Positions 1 to 8,230 of a stretch of DNA of 25,201 bases are shown one piece after another. Within the stretch, counting starts at the first letter, position 1. Each line of letters starts with the position of its first letter. The notes below the pieces were generated by a model that saw nothing but the letters and a program-made list of their open reading frames with translations, was not told where the DNA came from and ran no database searches. The translations under genes and the position numbers were made by a program. Source of the DNA: an uncultured Lachnospiraceae bacterium (GTDB lineage Bacteria > Bacillota > Clostridia > Lachnospirales > Lachnospiraceae); contig CAKRRJ010000033.1 of assembly GCA_934394615.1 (NCBI GenBank), positions 1 to 25,201 on the forward strand, in the 5' to 3' direction.

Positions 1-2
1 AA

Positions 3-88
3 TGCCGCAGGCCGGAATCGAACCGGCACGGGAGATTAGTCCCGCAGGATTTTAAGTCCTGTGCGTCTGCCAGTTCCGCCACTGCGGC
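3..88 (-). tRNA. tRNA-Leu (anticodon UAA)
   Basis: Read on the minus strand, this 86-nt segment folds as a class II tRNA. A 7-bp acceptor stem (GCCGCAG with CTGCGGC) ends in discriminator A. The anticodon loop is CTTAAAA, giving anticodon UAA for leucine UUA codons. It has the long variable arm expected of tRNA-Leu (GGGACTAATCTCCC) and a T-arm with GGTTCGATTCC. No CCA is encoded after the discriminator, so the tail must be added by nucleotidyltransferase. It lies 17 nt downstream of tRNA-Tyr and is probably processed from the same transcript. Confidence 0.96.
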
Positions 89-105
89 ATATCCTTTTCA
101 GGAAG

Positions 106-187
106 TGGATGGAGGTGGATTCGAACCACCGAAAGCACAGCTAACAGATTTACAGTCTGCCCCCTTTGGCCACTCGGGAACCCATCC
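106..187 (-). tRNA. tRNA-Tyr (anticodon GUA)
   Basis: The minus-strand 82-nt segment forms a 7-bp acceptor stem (GGATGGG with TCCATCC, one G-U) and discriminator A. The anticodon loop CTGTAAA gives anticodon GUA. A variable arm (TAGCTGTGCTTTC) and the T-arm GGTTCGAATCC complete a class II bacterial tyrosine tRNA. CCA is not encoded. A promoter about 25-55 nt upstream drives this gene and then tRNA-Leu. Confidence 0.96.
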
Positions 188-212
188 ATACTAGCTTCGA
201 CAAGCAAAAATT

Positions 213-241
213 ATATTATCATACGGACCGCCAAAAAGCAA
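213..241 (-). promoter_or_regulatory. sigma-A-type promoter of the tRNA-Tyr/tRNA-Leu unit
   Basis: On the minus strand, a -35 box TTGCTT (236-241) and a -10 box TAATAT (213-218) are separated by exactly 17 nt. The predicted start, near 206, lies about 19 nt before the tRNA-Tyr 5' end, which suits a stable-RNA promoter. Confidence 0.65.
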
Positions 242-308
242 GTATTTTTTCAAACTTCTCTTCCTCTCGAAAAAGGTTACTGTTCACACACTGTGCAAAC
301 AGTAACCG

Positions 309-348
309 AAAAAGATCTTCGCGCCATTGCACCCGCGAAGGTCTTTTT
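309..348 (-). terminator. intrinsic terminator after the amylase gene
   Basis: A 15-bp stem (309-323 with 334-348) closes a 10-nt loop and starts 14 nt past the amylase stop codon. On the minus strand its 3' arm ends in a run of five T, so it looks like a standard Rho-independent terminator. The A/T tracts on both sides would also allow plus-strand termination. It insulates the amylase from the tRNA promoter. Confidence 0.85.
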
Positions 349-361
349 CCCTTAAAATGAT

Positions 362-2434
362 TTACACCAGCCCCCCGCTCGACAGCAGCACGCCGCTGTG
401 GGCCGGTACATCCAGCGTCAGCCAGCCATGGTCGGCATGATAGTCGATACGTCCGGCATTATAGCCCTTTTCATCAGACTGCATCATCCGGGTGATGACA
501 TCCTCATCAGTGATGCCAAGCTCCCACACCGGAACACTGACGCTTCGGCCCTCACCACGGTTGTTGATGATGACCGCGCACTTATTTTCCCCGCTCATGC
601 GTCCATAAACGATGAGCTGGCGGTCTGCCTGAAGCTGCTTTAAGGAGCCGCGGCGCAGGGCCGGAAGCTTCTTGTGCAGGTCAATAAGGTAACGGTGGTA
701 TTCGATCAGTTCAAAATCCTCGGAACCCCACGGATAGGTCCGGCGGTTGTCCGGATCGGTCCAGCCGCAGACACCGGCTTCATCACCGTAATATAAGGTC
801 GGCGCGCCCGGCCAGGTCATCTGTACCATGATGGCTTCGCGGAAGATGCCGTAATTGATGCCAAACTCTGCCATCTTCGCCCCAGCCGTTCCGATTCGTC
901 CCACAATCTGGTTGGTACGGGTCAGGAAACGGCTGTGGTCATGGTTGGAAAGCTGGTTCATGGCCACCAGGACCGACTGGGTCTGCATGCGGCTCATGTG
1001 GTAATACATGGAGCGGAAAAAGCTCACGCCGTCGCCGTAAAGGGCGCCGTTGTACTCGTCACTGTGCTTCTCCATTCCGGTTAAGAACCAGGTCAGCGGC
1101 TCCATGAACGCGTCGTAGTTCATGACGGTATCCCACTGATCCCCCGCCAGCCAGCTGCTGGGGTCTCCGTAATGCTCCGCCAGGATGATGGCCTCCGGAT
1201 TGGATTCCTTTACATGCTTACGGAATTCCTGCCAGAATTTGTGGTTGTACTCGCTGCTGTGTCCCAGGTCTGCCGCCACATCCAGACGCCAGCCATCTAC
1301 TCCGTACGGGGCAGACACCCACTTGCTGGCAATCTTCATAATGTATTCAAACAGCTTTGGAGAATCCTCGTAGTTTAACTTCGGCAGCGTGTCATGGCCC
1401 CACCAGCCGTCATAGGTGCCGTTGTCCGGCCATGCATCCTCATTGTAAAATTTAAAGAAACTGCGGTACGGACTCTCCTTGCTCTCATAAGCGCCCGGCT
1501 CATAGCTGCCCTGATGGCTGTAGATCTTCTCGCGGTCCAGCCATTTATTAAAAGAACCACAGTGGTTGAACACGCCATCAATGATGACACGCATACCGCG
1601 CTTATGGACCTCTTCCATAAAACGGGCAAAGAACGCGTCGCTGGCGGCCAGGTTCTCCGGGTCAGCACTGCGCATCTGGTATTTGGTCGCATGATCATTA
1701 TTCATGGCATTTGCCGCTACCGGCTCGCCTCCGTCTTTCACGATCACGCCATAGTGCGGGTCAATGTGGTCATAGTCCTGGCTGTCGTATTTGTGGTTGG
1801 ACGGGGATACGAACAGCGGATTGAAGTAGATGACCTCCACGCCCAGGTACTGCAGGTAATCCAGCTTGTCCCACACGCCCTGCAGGTCACCGCCGTAAAA
1901 GCAGCCTACATCCATGGTAGACGGGTTGGTGTTCCAGTCCGTAACCTGATGCACCGGGCGGCCAATGTAAACATACTCGCACTCCGTCACGTCGTTGCTC
2001 TTATCGCCGTTGCAGAAGCGGTCCACAAAGATCTGGTACATGACTGCGCCCTTCGCCCACTCCGGCGTATGGAAGCCCGGCGTGATACGAAACGCGTAGC
2101 AGCTCTGAATGTCCATGGTAGCGCCCAGACGGTTAAAGTAGCAGATCTCACTGCCCTTCACGACCTGGAAATAGTAACGCTGGGGCTGGCTGTCTGCCTC
2201 CATGCGGTACTCATAGTAATCAAACAGGCTGTCAGAAGCTGCCTTCCGCATCTCTGCCTGCACATTTTTGTCTTCCTCAATATAAAAAACCCGGTCGACA
2301 TCGTCTTTCGCGGTGCGAAAGCGGAGTGTGACTGTTTCGCCTGCGTCCGGTTCCTCCGGGCGACGGTAATCCTGCGTCTCATCCGTAAACAATGCCTGCC
2401 GGTTCATTCCATTTCCCTGATGTTCATCAAACAT
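362..2434 (-). CDS. intracellular alpha-amylase family (GH13) glycoside hydrolase, neopullulanase/cyclomaltodextrinase-like
   Basis: This 690-aa protein hydrolyses alpha-glucans or maltodextrins. An N-terminal beta-rich domain (about 1-120) resembles the starch-binding domain of neopullulanases, followed by the GH13 barrel opening at VMYQIFVDRF (131-140). All conserved GH13 regions are intact: DGVFNH at 286-291, GWRLD with nucleophile D385, ILAEHYG with acid/base E420, and NHD with the third acid D499. A small C-terminal beta domain follows. There is no signal peptide, so it acts in the cytoplasm. The first ATG follows an AGGGG-type site; a second ATG at codon 10 also has a plausible site, so the start is uncertain by 9 residues. 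It has its own promoter and a terminator, and so is probably monocistronic. Exact substrate (starch dextrin, pullulan or glycogen) cannot be read from sequence. Confidence 0.9.
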   Translation of the reverse strand: MFDEHQGNGMNRQALFTDETQDYRRPEEPDAGETVTLRFRTAKDDVDRVFYIEEDKNVQAEMRKAASDSLFDYYEYRMEADSQPQRYYFQVVKGSEICYFNRLGATMDIQSCYAFRITPGFHTPEWAKGAVMYQIFVDRFCNGDKSNDVTECEYVYIGRPVHQVTDWNTNPSTMDVGCFYGGDLQGVWDKLDYLQYLGVEVIYFNPLFVSPSNHKYDSQDYDHIDPHYGVIVKDGGEPVAANAMNNDHATKYQMRSADPENLAASDAFFARFMEEVHKRGMRVIIDGVFNHCGSFNKWLDREKIYSHQGSYEPGAYESKESPYRSFFKFYNEDAWPDNGTYDGWWGHDTLPKLNYEDSPKLFEYIMKIASKWVSAPYGVDGWRLDVAADLGHSSEYNHKFWQEFRKHVKESNPEAIILAEHYGDPSSWLAGDQWDTVMNYDAFMEPLTWFLTGMEKHSDEYNGALYGDGVSFFRSMYYHMSRMQTQSVLVAMNQLSNHDHSRFLTRTNQIVGRIGTAGAKMAEFGINYGIFREAIMVQMTWPGAPTLYYGDEAGVCGWTDPDNRRTYPWGSEDFELIEYHRYLIDLHKKLPALRRGSLKQLQADRQLIVYGRMSGENKCAVIINNRGEGRSVSVPVWELGITDEDVITRMMQSDEKGYNAGRIDYHADHGWLTLDVPAHSGVLLSSGGLV

Positions 2435-2512
2435 AACTAACCCCTGCTCCTTCCTGTCCAGATCCTTCTTCTCTGATTTTCTCCTTCGGACCTGATGGAA
2501 TTGTATAGCTCC

Positions 2513-2541
2513 ATTTTAAATGATAATCATGTCAATTACAA
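2513..2541 (-). promoter_or_regulatory. candidate promoter of the GH13 amylase gene
   Basis: On the minus strand, TTGTAA (2536-2541) and TAAAAT (2513-2518) are separated by 17 nt. The start would lie near 2506, giving a leader of about 70 nt before the first ATG. The neighbouring palindrome GTTTAAAC (2545-2552) could be part of an operator, but I recognise no specific regulator site. Confidence 0.45.
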
Positions 2542-2630
2542 CACGTTTAAACAAGTATACAAAAAACGATAACCTTCAAGCAGGATTTTTAAGTAGGAAT
2601 TTTCTGAACTGAAAATTCTTTATATAAAGC

Positions 2631-2660
2631 GAAAGAGCCAGCGGGGTAGCTGGCTCTTTC
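2631..2660 (-). terminator. strong hairpin downstream of ftsH (terminator of ftsH or of a small RNA)
   Basis: A perfect 12-bp stem (2631-2642 with 2649-2660) closes a six-base loop, TACCCC on the minus strand. It is followed by a short self-complementary CTTTATATAAAG rather than a long U-tract, so termination is likely but not textbook. A second, A/T-only hairpin (2597-2604 with 2611-2618) follows immediately. The gap 2435-2820 holds no gene I can support; it contains this hairpin, two promoters and a possible small RNA. Confidence 0.55.
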
Positions 2661-2725
2661 AGGAGAAGGTATTTCGTTTCTTATGGGGTGTAGCAAAAAC
2701 TATATAATGTATTGGGGGGTTTACG
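2631..2725 (-). ncRNA. possible C-rich small RNA between ftsH and the amylase
   Basis: The stretch between a promoter at 2732-2762 and the hairpin at 2631-2660 would give a transcript of about 95 nt. It carries repeated C-rich motifs: AAACCCCCC, ACACCCC, CCTTCTCCT and the hairpin loop TACCCC. CCTTCTCCT is complementary to Shine-Dalgarno-like AGGAGAAGG. C-rich unpaired motifs are typical of Firmicutes regulatory RNAs that block ribosome-binding sites. I recognise no known RNA family. It could instead be the ftsH 3' UTR or a long amylase leader. Confidence 0.3.
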
Positions 2726-2731
2726 CCTATT

Positions 2732-2762
2732 ATAATAGCATGGACCAGCCAATAAGTGTTAA
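2732..2762 (-). promoter_or_regulatory. extended -10 promoter downstream of ftsH
   Basis: On the minus strand an extended -10 TGC-TATTAT (2732-2740) overlaps a perfect TATAAT (2729-2734). TTAACA (2757-2762) is the best -35 match, at a long 19-nt spacing. It lies about 60 nt past the ftsH stop and points at the C-rich hairpin, and beyond that at the amylase gene. Confidence 0.4.
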
Positions 2763-2820
2763 CAAACATGAACAAATTTCAAAACTTTTTTTGTGCACTT
2801 TGTATAGTTCTTGCAATTTT

Positions 2821-4641
2821 TTATTTCTGGAACAGCGCCTCAAACTCTTCCTGACCGATTTTTTCTTTCTCGATCAGCAGGGCAGTACAGCTTTCCAGCA
2901 CATCCCGGTGCTCCAGGATAATGTTTTTCGCCTTCGCGTAGCACTCGTCAATAATGCGTTTTACCTCGGCATCGATAGAAGCGGTTACTTCGTCGCTGTA
3001 AGCGCGCACATGACCGAAATCGCGGCCGATGAAGACTTCATCGTCGTCACTGCCGTAGTCGATCATGCCGACCTTGTCGGACATGCCGTACTGGGTCACC
3101 ATGGCGCGGGCTACCTTGCTGGCGTGCTTGATATCCTGGGAAGCGCCGGTGGTCACATCACCAAAGATGATTTCCTCCGCAATGCGGCCGCCAAGGGATA
3201 CCATAATGTCCTGCAGCATCTTACCCTTGGTATTGAACATCTCATCTTCCCCCGGAAGCGGCATGGTATAACCTGCTGCCCCAACACCGGTCGGGATGAT
3301 GGATACGGTGTGCACCGGTCCCACATCCGGCAGCACATGGAACAGAATCGCGTGACCGGACTCATGGTACGCGGTAATCTTCTTTTCTTTCTCAGAAATG
3401 ACACGGCTCTTCTTCTCCGCGCCAATGCCAACCTTGACAAACGCGCGGTCGATATCTGCCTGGCGGATAAAACTGCGGTTCTCCTTTGCAGCAAGGATCG
3501 CAGCCTCATTCAACAGGTTTTCCAAATCTGCTCCGGTAAATCCGGAAGTGGTCTTTGCCACACGGGTCAGGTCTACATCCTCTCCGAGCGGTTTTTCTTT
3601 GGAATGCACCTGAAGAATCTCCACACGGCCCTTCACATCCGGACGGCCTACAGCTACCTTGCGGTCAAAACGGCCCGGACGCAGGATCGCAGGATCCAGA
3701 ATGTCCACACGGTTGGTTGCCGCCATGACAATGATACCCTCGTTGACGCCGAAACCATCCATCTCAACCAGAAGCTGGTTTAAGGTCTGCTCACGCTCGT
3801 CGTGGCCGCCGCCCATACCAGTGCCTCGTCTGCGGGCTACCGCATCGATCTCGTCGATGAATACGATACACGGAGCTGCTTTCTTTGCCTCCTCAAACAG
3901 ATCGCGGACACGGGACGCGCCCACGCCCACGAACATCTCCACAAAATCGGAACCGGAGATGGAGAAGAACGGAACGCCTGCCTCACCGGCCACTGCCTTT
4001 GCAAGCAGGGTCTTACCGGTTCCAGGAGGGCCCACTAAAATGACACCTTTCGGGATTCTTGCGCCCACACTGGTATATTTCTGCGGATTACGGAGGAAAT
4101 CAACCATCTCCTCCAGATCTTCCTTCTCTTCCTGAAGGCCCGCTACGTTCTTGAATGAGACATTGCTGGTATTCGTCATGCGCGCACGGCTTTTGCCGAA
4201 GTTCATCATTCTGGCGTTGGTACCACCACCGCCGGCACCGGCCCGCACATTCAGGATAACCATAACCAGCACAACCGCGCCAATGGAAATGACAACCGGA
4301 ATGATCAGGCTCATCCAGTAGTTTGTCTGCGGAACATTGTCTACGTTATAGTCAATGTTCATTTCCTGAAGCTTCTGCTGGGTCTGGTTTACATCGGTTA
4401 CGTTGGTCACATAAATGTCGCCGGCACGGTTTACAATGCTCACACGGCCGGTTGGCGTCTGCTCATTCTGATAAATCGTCAGGGTTCCCACATCACCGCT
4501 CTCTAACATCTGCTCAAACTGCTGATAACTCAGTTCGTTCTGTCTGTGGCTCTGCATTCCCTGGGTAAAATACACGACCAGTAAGATCAGGAGCAGCGGA
4601 AATAGCAGCCAGCTGCCCCGAAAACCACTTTGCTGTTTCAC
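2821..4641 (-). CDS. ftsH: ATP-dependent zinc metalloprotease FtsH
   Basis: FtsH is a hexameric membrane-anchored AAA+ protease that degrades misfolded membrane proteins and short-lived regulators. This copy has 606 residues, normal for the family. The first membrane segment is at about 11-27, an extracytoplasmic domain at about 30-105, and the second membrane segment at about 109-131. The AAA+ module has Walker A GPPGTGKT (204-211), Walker B FIDEID (261-266) and an arginine-finger region RPGRFDR (321-327). The zinc site is HESGH (426-430), with D503 as the likely third ligand. A GTG start follows GGAGG by 7 nt; the nearby ATG is out of frame. It is last in tilS-hpt-ftsH, 12 nt after the hpt stop, the conserved Firmicutes order. 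Confidence 0.97.
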   Translation of the reverse strand: MKQQSGFRGSWLLFPLLLILLVVYFTQGMQSHRQNELSYQQFEQMLESGDVGTLTIYQNEQTPTGRVSIVNRAGDIYVTNVTDVNQTQQKLQEMNIDYNVDNVPQTNYWMSLIIPVVISIGAVVLVMVILNVRAGAGGGGTNARMMNFGKSRARMTNTSNVSFKNVAGLQEEKEDLEEMVDFLRNPQKYTSVGARIPKGVILVGPPGTGKTLLAKAVAGEAGVPFFSISGSDFVEMFVGVGASRVRDLFEEAKKAAPCIVFIDEIDAVARRRGTGMGGGHDEREQTLNQLLVEMDGFGVNEGIIVMAATNRVDILDPAILRPGRFDRKVAVGRPDVKGRVEILQVHSKEKPLGEDVDLTRVAKTTSGFTGADLENLLNEAAILAAKENRSFIRQADIDRAFVKVGIGAEKKSRVISEKEKKITAYHESGHAILFHVLPDVGPVHTVSIIPTGVGAAGYTMPLPGEDEMFNTKGKMLQDIMVSLGGRIAEEIIFGDVTTGASQDIKHASKVARAMVTQYGMSDKVGMIDYGSDDDEVFIGRDFGHVRAYSDEVTASIDAEVKRIIDECYAKAKNIILEHRDVLESCTALLIEKEKIGQEEFEALFQK

Positions 4642-4653
4642 TCATCTTCCTCC

Positions 4654-5184
4654 TTATTCATCGACCTCAACCACGCCGATGTACGGGAGATTGCGGTATT
4701 TCTGGGCATAATCCAGACCGTAGCCCACTACGAACTCATCCGGAATGGTAAAGCAGGTGTAATCGACCTTAACCTGCTTCTTCACACGGCGCTCCGGCTT
4801 GTCGAGCAGGGTGCACAGGTGGATGCTCTTCGGTCCGCGCTGCTTTAATACCTCGATGAGGTAAGCAAGGGTGCGGCCGGAATCAATGATATCCTCCACG
4901 ATCAGGACTTCCTTGTCTGCCAGGGACTCATCCAGATCCTTGACAATGCGGACTACACCGCTGGATTTGGTGTCATCACCATAGCTGGAAACAGACATGA
5001 AATCCATGGTAACCGGAACGGTAATACGCTTTGCCAGCTCACAGGTAAAGAATACGCCGCCCTTTAAGATACAGATGAGATGGATCTGCTTTCCTTCATA
5101 ATCTTTGCTGATCTGTGCAGCAACTTCGCTGATTCGTTTGTTTACGTCTTCTTCCGGCAATAATACTCTGATCTTATCTGCCAT
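4654..5184 (-). CDS. hpt: hypoxanthine phosphoribosyltransferase
   Basis: The 176-aa protein transfers a phosphoribosyl group from PRPP to hypoxanthine (often also guanine) in purine salvage. The type I phosphoribosyltransferase PRPP loop is at 94-105 (LIVEDIIDSGRT), and ICILKGG at 37-43 is the usual N-terminal substrate/pyrophosphate loop. Its length is standard. The ATG overlaps the 3' end of tilS by 11 nt, and its Shine-Dalgarno GGAGGAG is inside the tilS reading frame, so translation is probably coupled. The overlap and the position between tilS and ftsH are conserved across Firmicutes. Confidence 0.96.
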   Translation of the reverse strand: MADKIRVLLPEEDVNKRISEVAAQISKDYEGKQIHLICILKGGVFFTCELAKRITVPVTMDFMSVSSYGDDTKSSGVVRIVKDLDESLADKEVLIVEDIIDSGRTLAYLIEVLKQRGPKSIHLCTLLDKPERRVKKQVKVDYTCFTIPDEFVVGYGLDYAQKYRNLPYIGVVEVDE

Positions 5185-6727
5185 AATCTTCTCCTCCGTC
5201 GCAGGTAACCTGCAATATGTTTTGTGTATGTTGTTCTATCTTATAGTATTCGCTGATCCGGTAGCCCACCACCCACAGTACATGATCTTCTTCCGCAAGA
5301 AGCAAAATAGAATCCCGTTTTTCCTTTGGGATCTTCTCATCGATCATGAAACGGGCAATGGTTTTGCGCCCTCCGGACGGCAGGATCAGATAATCCCCCG
5401 CCCGTCTGGTTCTAACAGACAGCGTACCTTTAATTTTATCATAGTCAAACCATTTCGTATACTGGTTTTTCGGAATTTCCTGGTCTTTTTGGCGGGAAAA
5501 TATCGTCATCTGGAGCACGGGAAGACTGCTTTCTCCCGGCTGCCCTGTTTTTTGCGCCGTTTTCCCAATGATCAGGGTTTCATACCCCGTCTGCGCAAAC
5601 AGATTCCCCGGCAGGTCGAGATGGCTTCCCACCTGCTTTGCGGCAAGTTCCGCGATCTGCCCGAAATGCCGGTATGTGATGTCCTTCCACCCCGGCTCCA
5701 GAAACTCCAGCATATGCCGGATCAGATACGTCTTTAAAATATCCGGCTGTTTCCGGAATACGGCAAGCGGAATCTCCGCCTGATTTCCGCCATCTGCTGT
5801 TCCGGGTCCCGATCCGCGTTTCGTGCCAGAAACCTCTCTGTCATTTCCGGCTGCGCTGGCACTGTGACACTCCGGTTTCTGCTTCCAGGCCTGCATCCAG
5901 ATCTCTGCCGCCTGCTGCCGCAGATAATCATCTGCCTGGCCGATGATCTGTCCGGCCTGTACAATGTGCTCCTCCGCCTGCTCGTTCACTGCGCTCTTTA
6001 ACATCGGGAGGACCTGGTTCCGGATACGGTTGCGGGTATACTCCGCCGACCGGTTCGTACTGTCCTCGCACCATGCATAACCATGCTCGTTCAGCCAGGT
6101 CTCGATCTCGGCGCGGCCCACGCACAGCAGCGGGCGCACCCGCCTTCCCTGGACCGGGCGGATCCCCGCAAGACCTGTCAGGCCGCTTCCGCGCGCCAGA
6201 TGGTGCAAAATCGTCTCGGCGTTGTCGTCCCGGTGATGCGCCAGCGCGATTTTCACCTGACTGCCCGCCAGAAGCTCTGCCTGCAGCCGGTCTGCCTGCT
6301 CTTCCAGCACCTGGTAGCGCAAAACCCGCCCTGCCTCCTCTTCCGAGAGTCCGTGCGCCTTTGCGTAAGCCGGGACCTGGCAGTGCGTCACAAAAAGCGG
6401 AACGTCAAGCTGTTCGCACAGTGCCCGGACAAATGCCTCGTCTCGGTCCGCCTCCGCTCCCCGGATGCCATGATGCACATGGACCGCCCGAAGCTGAAAC
6501 GCGCGGACGCAGTCAGATTCCTGACTGTCCGAAGCTGCTTTCGATTCCCGGCCACATGCTCCGGCTTCCCCGCCTGAAACCGGCGGCCTGATTCCTTCCT
6601 CCGACAGCTGTTTTAACACAGTCAGAAGGCATACGGAATCGGCTCCGCCGGACAGCGCCACAAGCACCGCATCGCCGCTTTGCCAGAGTCCCTGCTCCGC
6701 AATATACTGTTTCACTGTTTTTAACAT
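5174..6727 (-). CDS. tilS: tRNA(Ile)-lysidine synthetase TilS
   Basis: TilS attaches lysine to cytidine 34 of the CAU-anticodon tRNA-Ile, switching it from AUG to AUA decoding; the activity is essential. The 517-aa sequence has the N-type ATP-pyrophosphatase loop SGGADS (26-31), the HHRDDNAET motif (164-172) and a C-terminal TilS substrate-binding domain. Two low-complexity insertions stand out: about 44-76 between the P-loop and VHVHHG, rich in Gly/Ser/Asp, and about 285-318 between the NTPase and C-terminal parts. They make it longer than the typical protein of about 460 residues. The ATG has AGGAAG 6 nt upstream, and a good promoter lies about 40-70 nt before it. It heads tilS-hpt-ftsH. 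Confidence 0.95.
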   Translation of the reverse strand: MLKTVKQYIAEQGLWQSGDAVLVALSGGADSVCLLTVLKQLSEEGIRPPVSGGEAGACGRESKAASDSQESDCVRAFQLRAVHVHHGIRGAEADRDEAFVRALCEQLDVPLFVTHCQVPAYAKAHGLSEEEAGRVLRYQVLEEQADRLQAELLAGSQVKIALAHHRDDNAETILHHLARGSGLTGLAGIRPVQGRRVRPLLCVGRAEIETWLNEHGYAWCEDSTNRSAEYTRNRIRNQVLPMLKSAVNEQAEEHIVQAGQIIGQADDYLRQQAAEIWMQAWKQKPECHSASAAGNDREVSGTKRGSGPGTADGGNQAEIPLAVFRKQPDILKTYLIRHMLEFLEPGWKDITYRHFGQIAELAAKQVGSHLDLPGNLFAQTGYETLIIGKTAQKTGQPGESSLPVLQMTIFSRQKDQEIPKNQYTKWFDYDKIKGTLSVRTRRAGDYLILPSGGRKTIARFMIDEKIPKEKRDSILLLAEEDHVLWVVGYRISEYYKIEQHTQNILQVTCDGGEDYGR

Positions 6728-6767
6728 GTTATTCTTCCTGTATTTTTATAAAAACGTTTTCGTCTTA

Positions 6768-6796
6768 ACTATACCTGTAATCCCTGCCCGTTGCAA
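6768..6796 (-). promoter_or_regulatory. promoter of tilS-hpt-ftsH
   Basis: On the minus strand, TTGCAA (6791-6796) and TATAGT (6768-6773) are 17 nt apart, in the 96-bp gap between spoIIE and tilS. The start near 6761 leaves a leader of about 35 nt. This gives the essential tilS-hpt-ftsH unit vegetative expression separate from the sporulation gene upstream. Confidence 0.6.
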
Positions 6797-6823
6797 CCTC
6801 CGTTTTTCTCATTGAACAGGTTT

Positions 6824-8230
6824 CTACCGCTTCCAGATTCCGGCCGCGAGCACGGTCATATCGTCATTCATGCCGCCGTTCTGGCACGCGAAACGCAGAA
6901 TGCGCTCTGCCATATCCTGCGGCGTTTTCACCGGCATGGACTCAATATAGGCTTTCAGGCTCTGCTCTTTCTCAAGTCCCGGGCAGGCTTCCAGCACGCC
7001 ATCCGTCACCATAATGATGCGGTCATCATCCCACAATTTTTTAGATAAAAGCGCCGGCTCTGCCGCCGTGAGCACGCCCGCCGGTACATTGCCCGCCTCC
7101 AGGATGTCCACGCCGCCCTCACTCAAAACGAACGTGGCAACTGCCCCCATCTTCATGGCTTCCAGAACCCCGTTTCCAAGATCCACGCAGCACAGATCCA
7201 GCGTTGCCGGATGCTGTTCCACCCCGGTCAGCAGAAGGATCGTGTTCACCATCTTAAGTGCGGAGCGCGCGCCAAATCCCGCCTCCAGAAGCTGCTGCAA
7301 AAGCTCGATGACCTTTCCGCTCTCTGCCGAGGCCGCCTCACCGCTTCCCATCCCATCAGAAAGGCTCATGATGACCTGCCCCGGGACACTGCCGGAATAG
7401 GTATAATTATCTCCCGAAACGCCGGTTCCATTCTTCGACATCCGCGCAACCCCATACATCATGCGATATTCCCCGGGTTCCAGAAAATGGATCACCCCGG
7501 ACTGTCTCGTGATCAGCGCGCGGGTGTCCGGCGGCGCGTACCAGCCTCGTCCGCCAACAGCCTGTCCAAACAGTTCCGCAGCGTCCTTTGCTGTCATACA
7601 CCGGCTGCCCAGCGCGCGCAGCGTCACATACGCTTCCCGGCTTTTATTTTCATGCTGCAAAAGCAGCATATTGTCTACCGCGATCTGATGAAACCGGAAC
7701 AGGCGACGTACCTGCTCTTCTTTTTTCTCCGTAATGTCCGCTGTCCGGCTCATCTGCCCGGCAAACTCCTCCAGCATCACCGCCAGCTCCCGGAACTGCA
7801 CCATGACGGTGTCGCGGCTCTCTAAAAAACGGTTCTTCCACTCCAGGTTCATGGTCGCCCGCCCCAGATTCCGGTTCAGCTGCGCCAGATACTCCTCTTT
7901 CTTCCTGCAGGTTTCCAGAAAAAAACGGGGCATGTCCTCATACTCCACGCGCCCCTTCTGCTCAAACGAACGGAGCAGGTAATACAGATAATAGCTTTCT
8001 TCCTTCCCCGCGTCCGTGTAGAGATTGCAGCGGCTGCACGGCCCGCAGACTGCGGCTGCCGCCGTCTGCATCGCCGCCAGAGCGTCATCCCTTGTGAGGC
8101 CCTTTTCCTCCTCCATACGGTCGCTGCAGGCGCGTGCCAGGATACCCAGCGACCGCGCCATCTCACTCAGTCTCTCCGCTGTATAGATATTTACATCAGC
8201 CATATCCCGGCGTCTTTCCCGTTTCCACAC
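6824..8230 (-). CDS. spoIIE: SpoIIE-type PP2C serine phosphatase lacking the membrane domain
   Basis: SpoIIE dephosphorylates the anti-anti-sigma factor SpoIIAA to release sigma-F in the forespore. Residues 250-468 form the PP2C/SpoIIE phosphatase domain with metal-binding acids in place: SGD D274, SDGMGSG D292, MVTDG D410 and NDDMTV D456/D457. Residues about 10-250 match the central oligomerisation region and carry a CGPCSRC cysteine cluster (62-68). B. subtilis SpoIIE has about 827 residues with roughly ten N-terminal membrane helices; this protein has 468 and none. No remnant remains, because divIC and a hairpin fill the upstream DNA. The GTG start is 8 nt after AGGAGG, which lies in the 3' arm of that hairpin. 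Gene order divIC-spoIIE-tilS supports the assignment. Confidence 0.88.
   Translation of the reverse strand: MWKRERRRDMADVNIYTAERLSEMARSLGILARACSDRMEEEKGLTRDDALAAMQTAAAAVCGPCSRCNLYTDAGKEESYYLYYLLRSFEQKGRVEYEDMPRFFLETCRKKEEYLAQLNRNLGRATMNLEWKNRFLESRDTVMVQFRELAVMLEEFAGQMSRTADITEKKEEQVRRLFRFHQIAVDNMLLLQHENKSREAYVTLRALGSRCMTAKDAAELFGQAVGGRGWYAPPDTRALITRQSGVIHFLEPGEYRMMYGVARMSKNGTGVSGDNYTYSGSVPGQVIMSLSDGMGSGEAASAESGKVIELLQQLLEAGFGARSALKMVNTILLLTGVEQHPATLDLCCVDLGNGVLEAMKMGAVATFVLSEGGVDILEAGNVPAGVLTAAEPALLSKKLWDDDRIIMVTDGVLEACPGLEKEQSLKAYIESMPVKTPQDMAERILRFACQNGGMNDDMTVLAAGIWKR

Noticed and set aside
1394..2440. 348-codon open frame on the plus strand
   Set aside because: It lies entirely antisense to the well-supported GH13 amylase, shows no family motif and arises from codon bias in the opposite strand.
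2519..2532. Fur-box-like AATGATAATCATG near the amylase promoter
   Set aside because: Only part of the 19-bp Fur consensus is present, and the gene is not related to metal uptake.
2659..2769. 36-codon hydrophobic open frame on the minus strand downstream of ftsH
   Set aside because: The peptide would be membrane-like with a basic tail, but there is no Shine-Dalgarno before its ATG and the promoter at 2732-2762 would start transcription inside it.
2683..3783. 366-codon open frame on the plus strand
   Set aside because: Most of it is antisense to ftsH, the encoded sequence has no recognisable motif, and its start has no well-spaced ribosome-binding site.
6073..6591. 172-codon plus-strand frame and neighbouring overlapping frames
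   Set aside because: Antisense to tilS, Pro/Arg-rich composition typical of a GC-rich shadow frame, no ribosome-binding site or motif.
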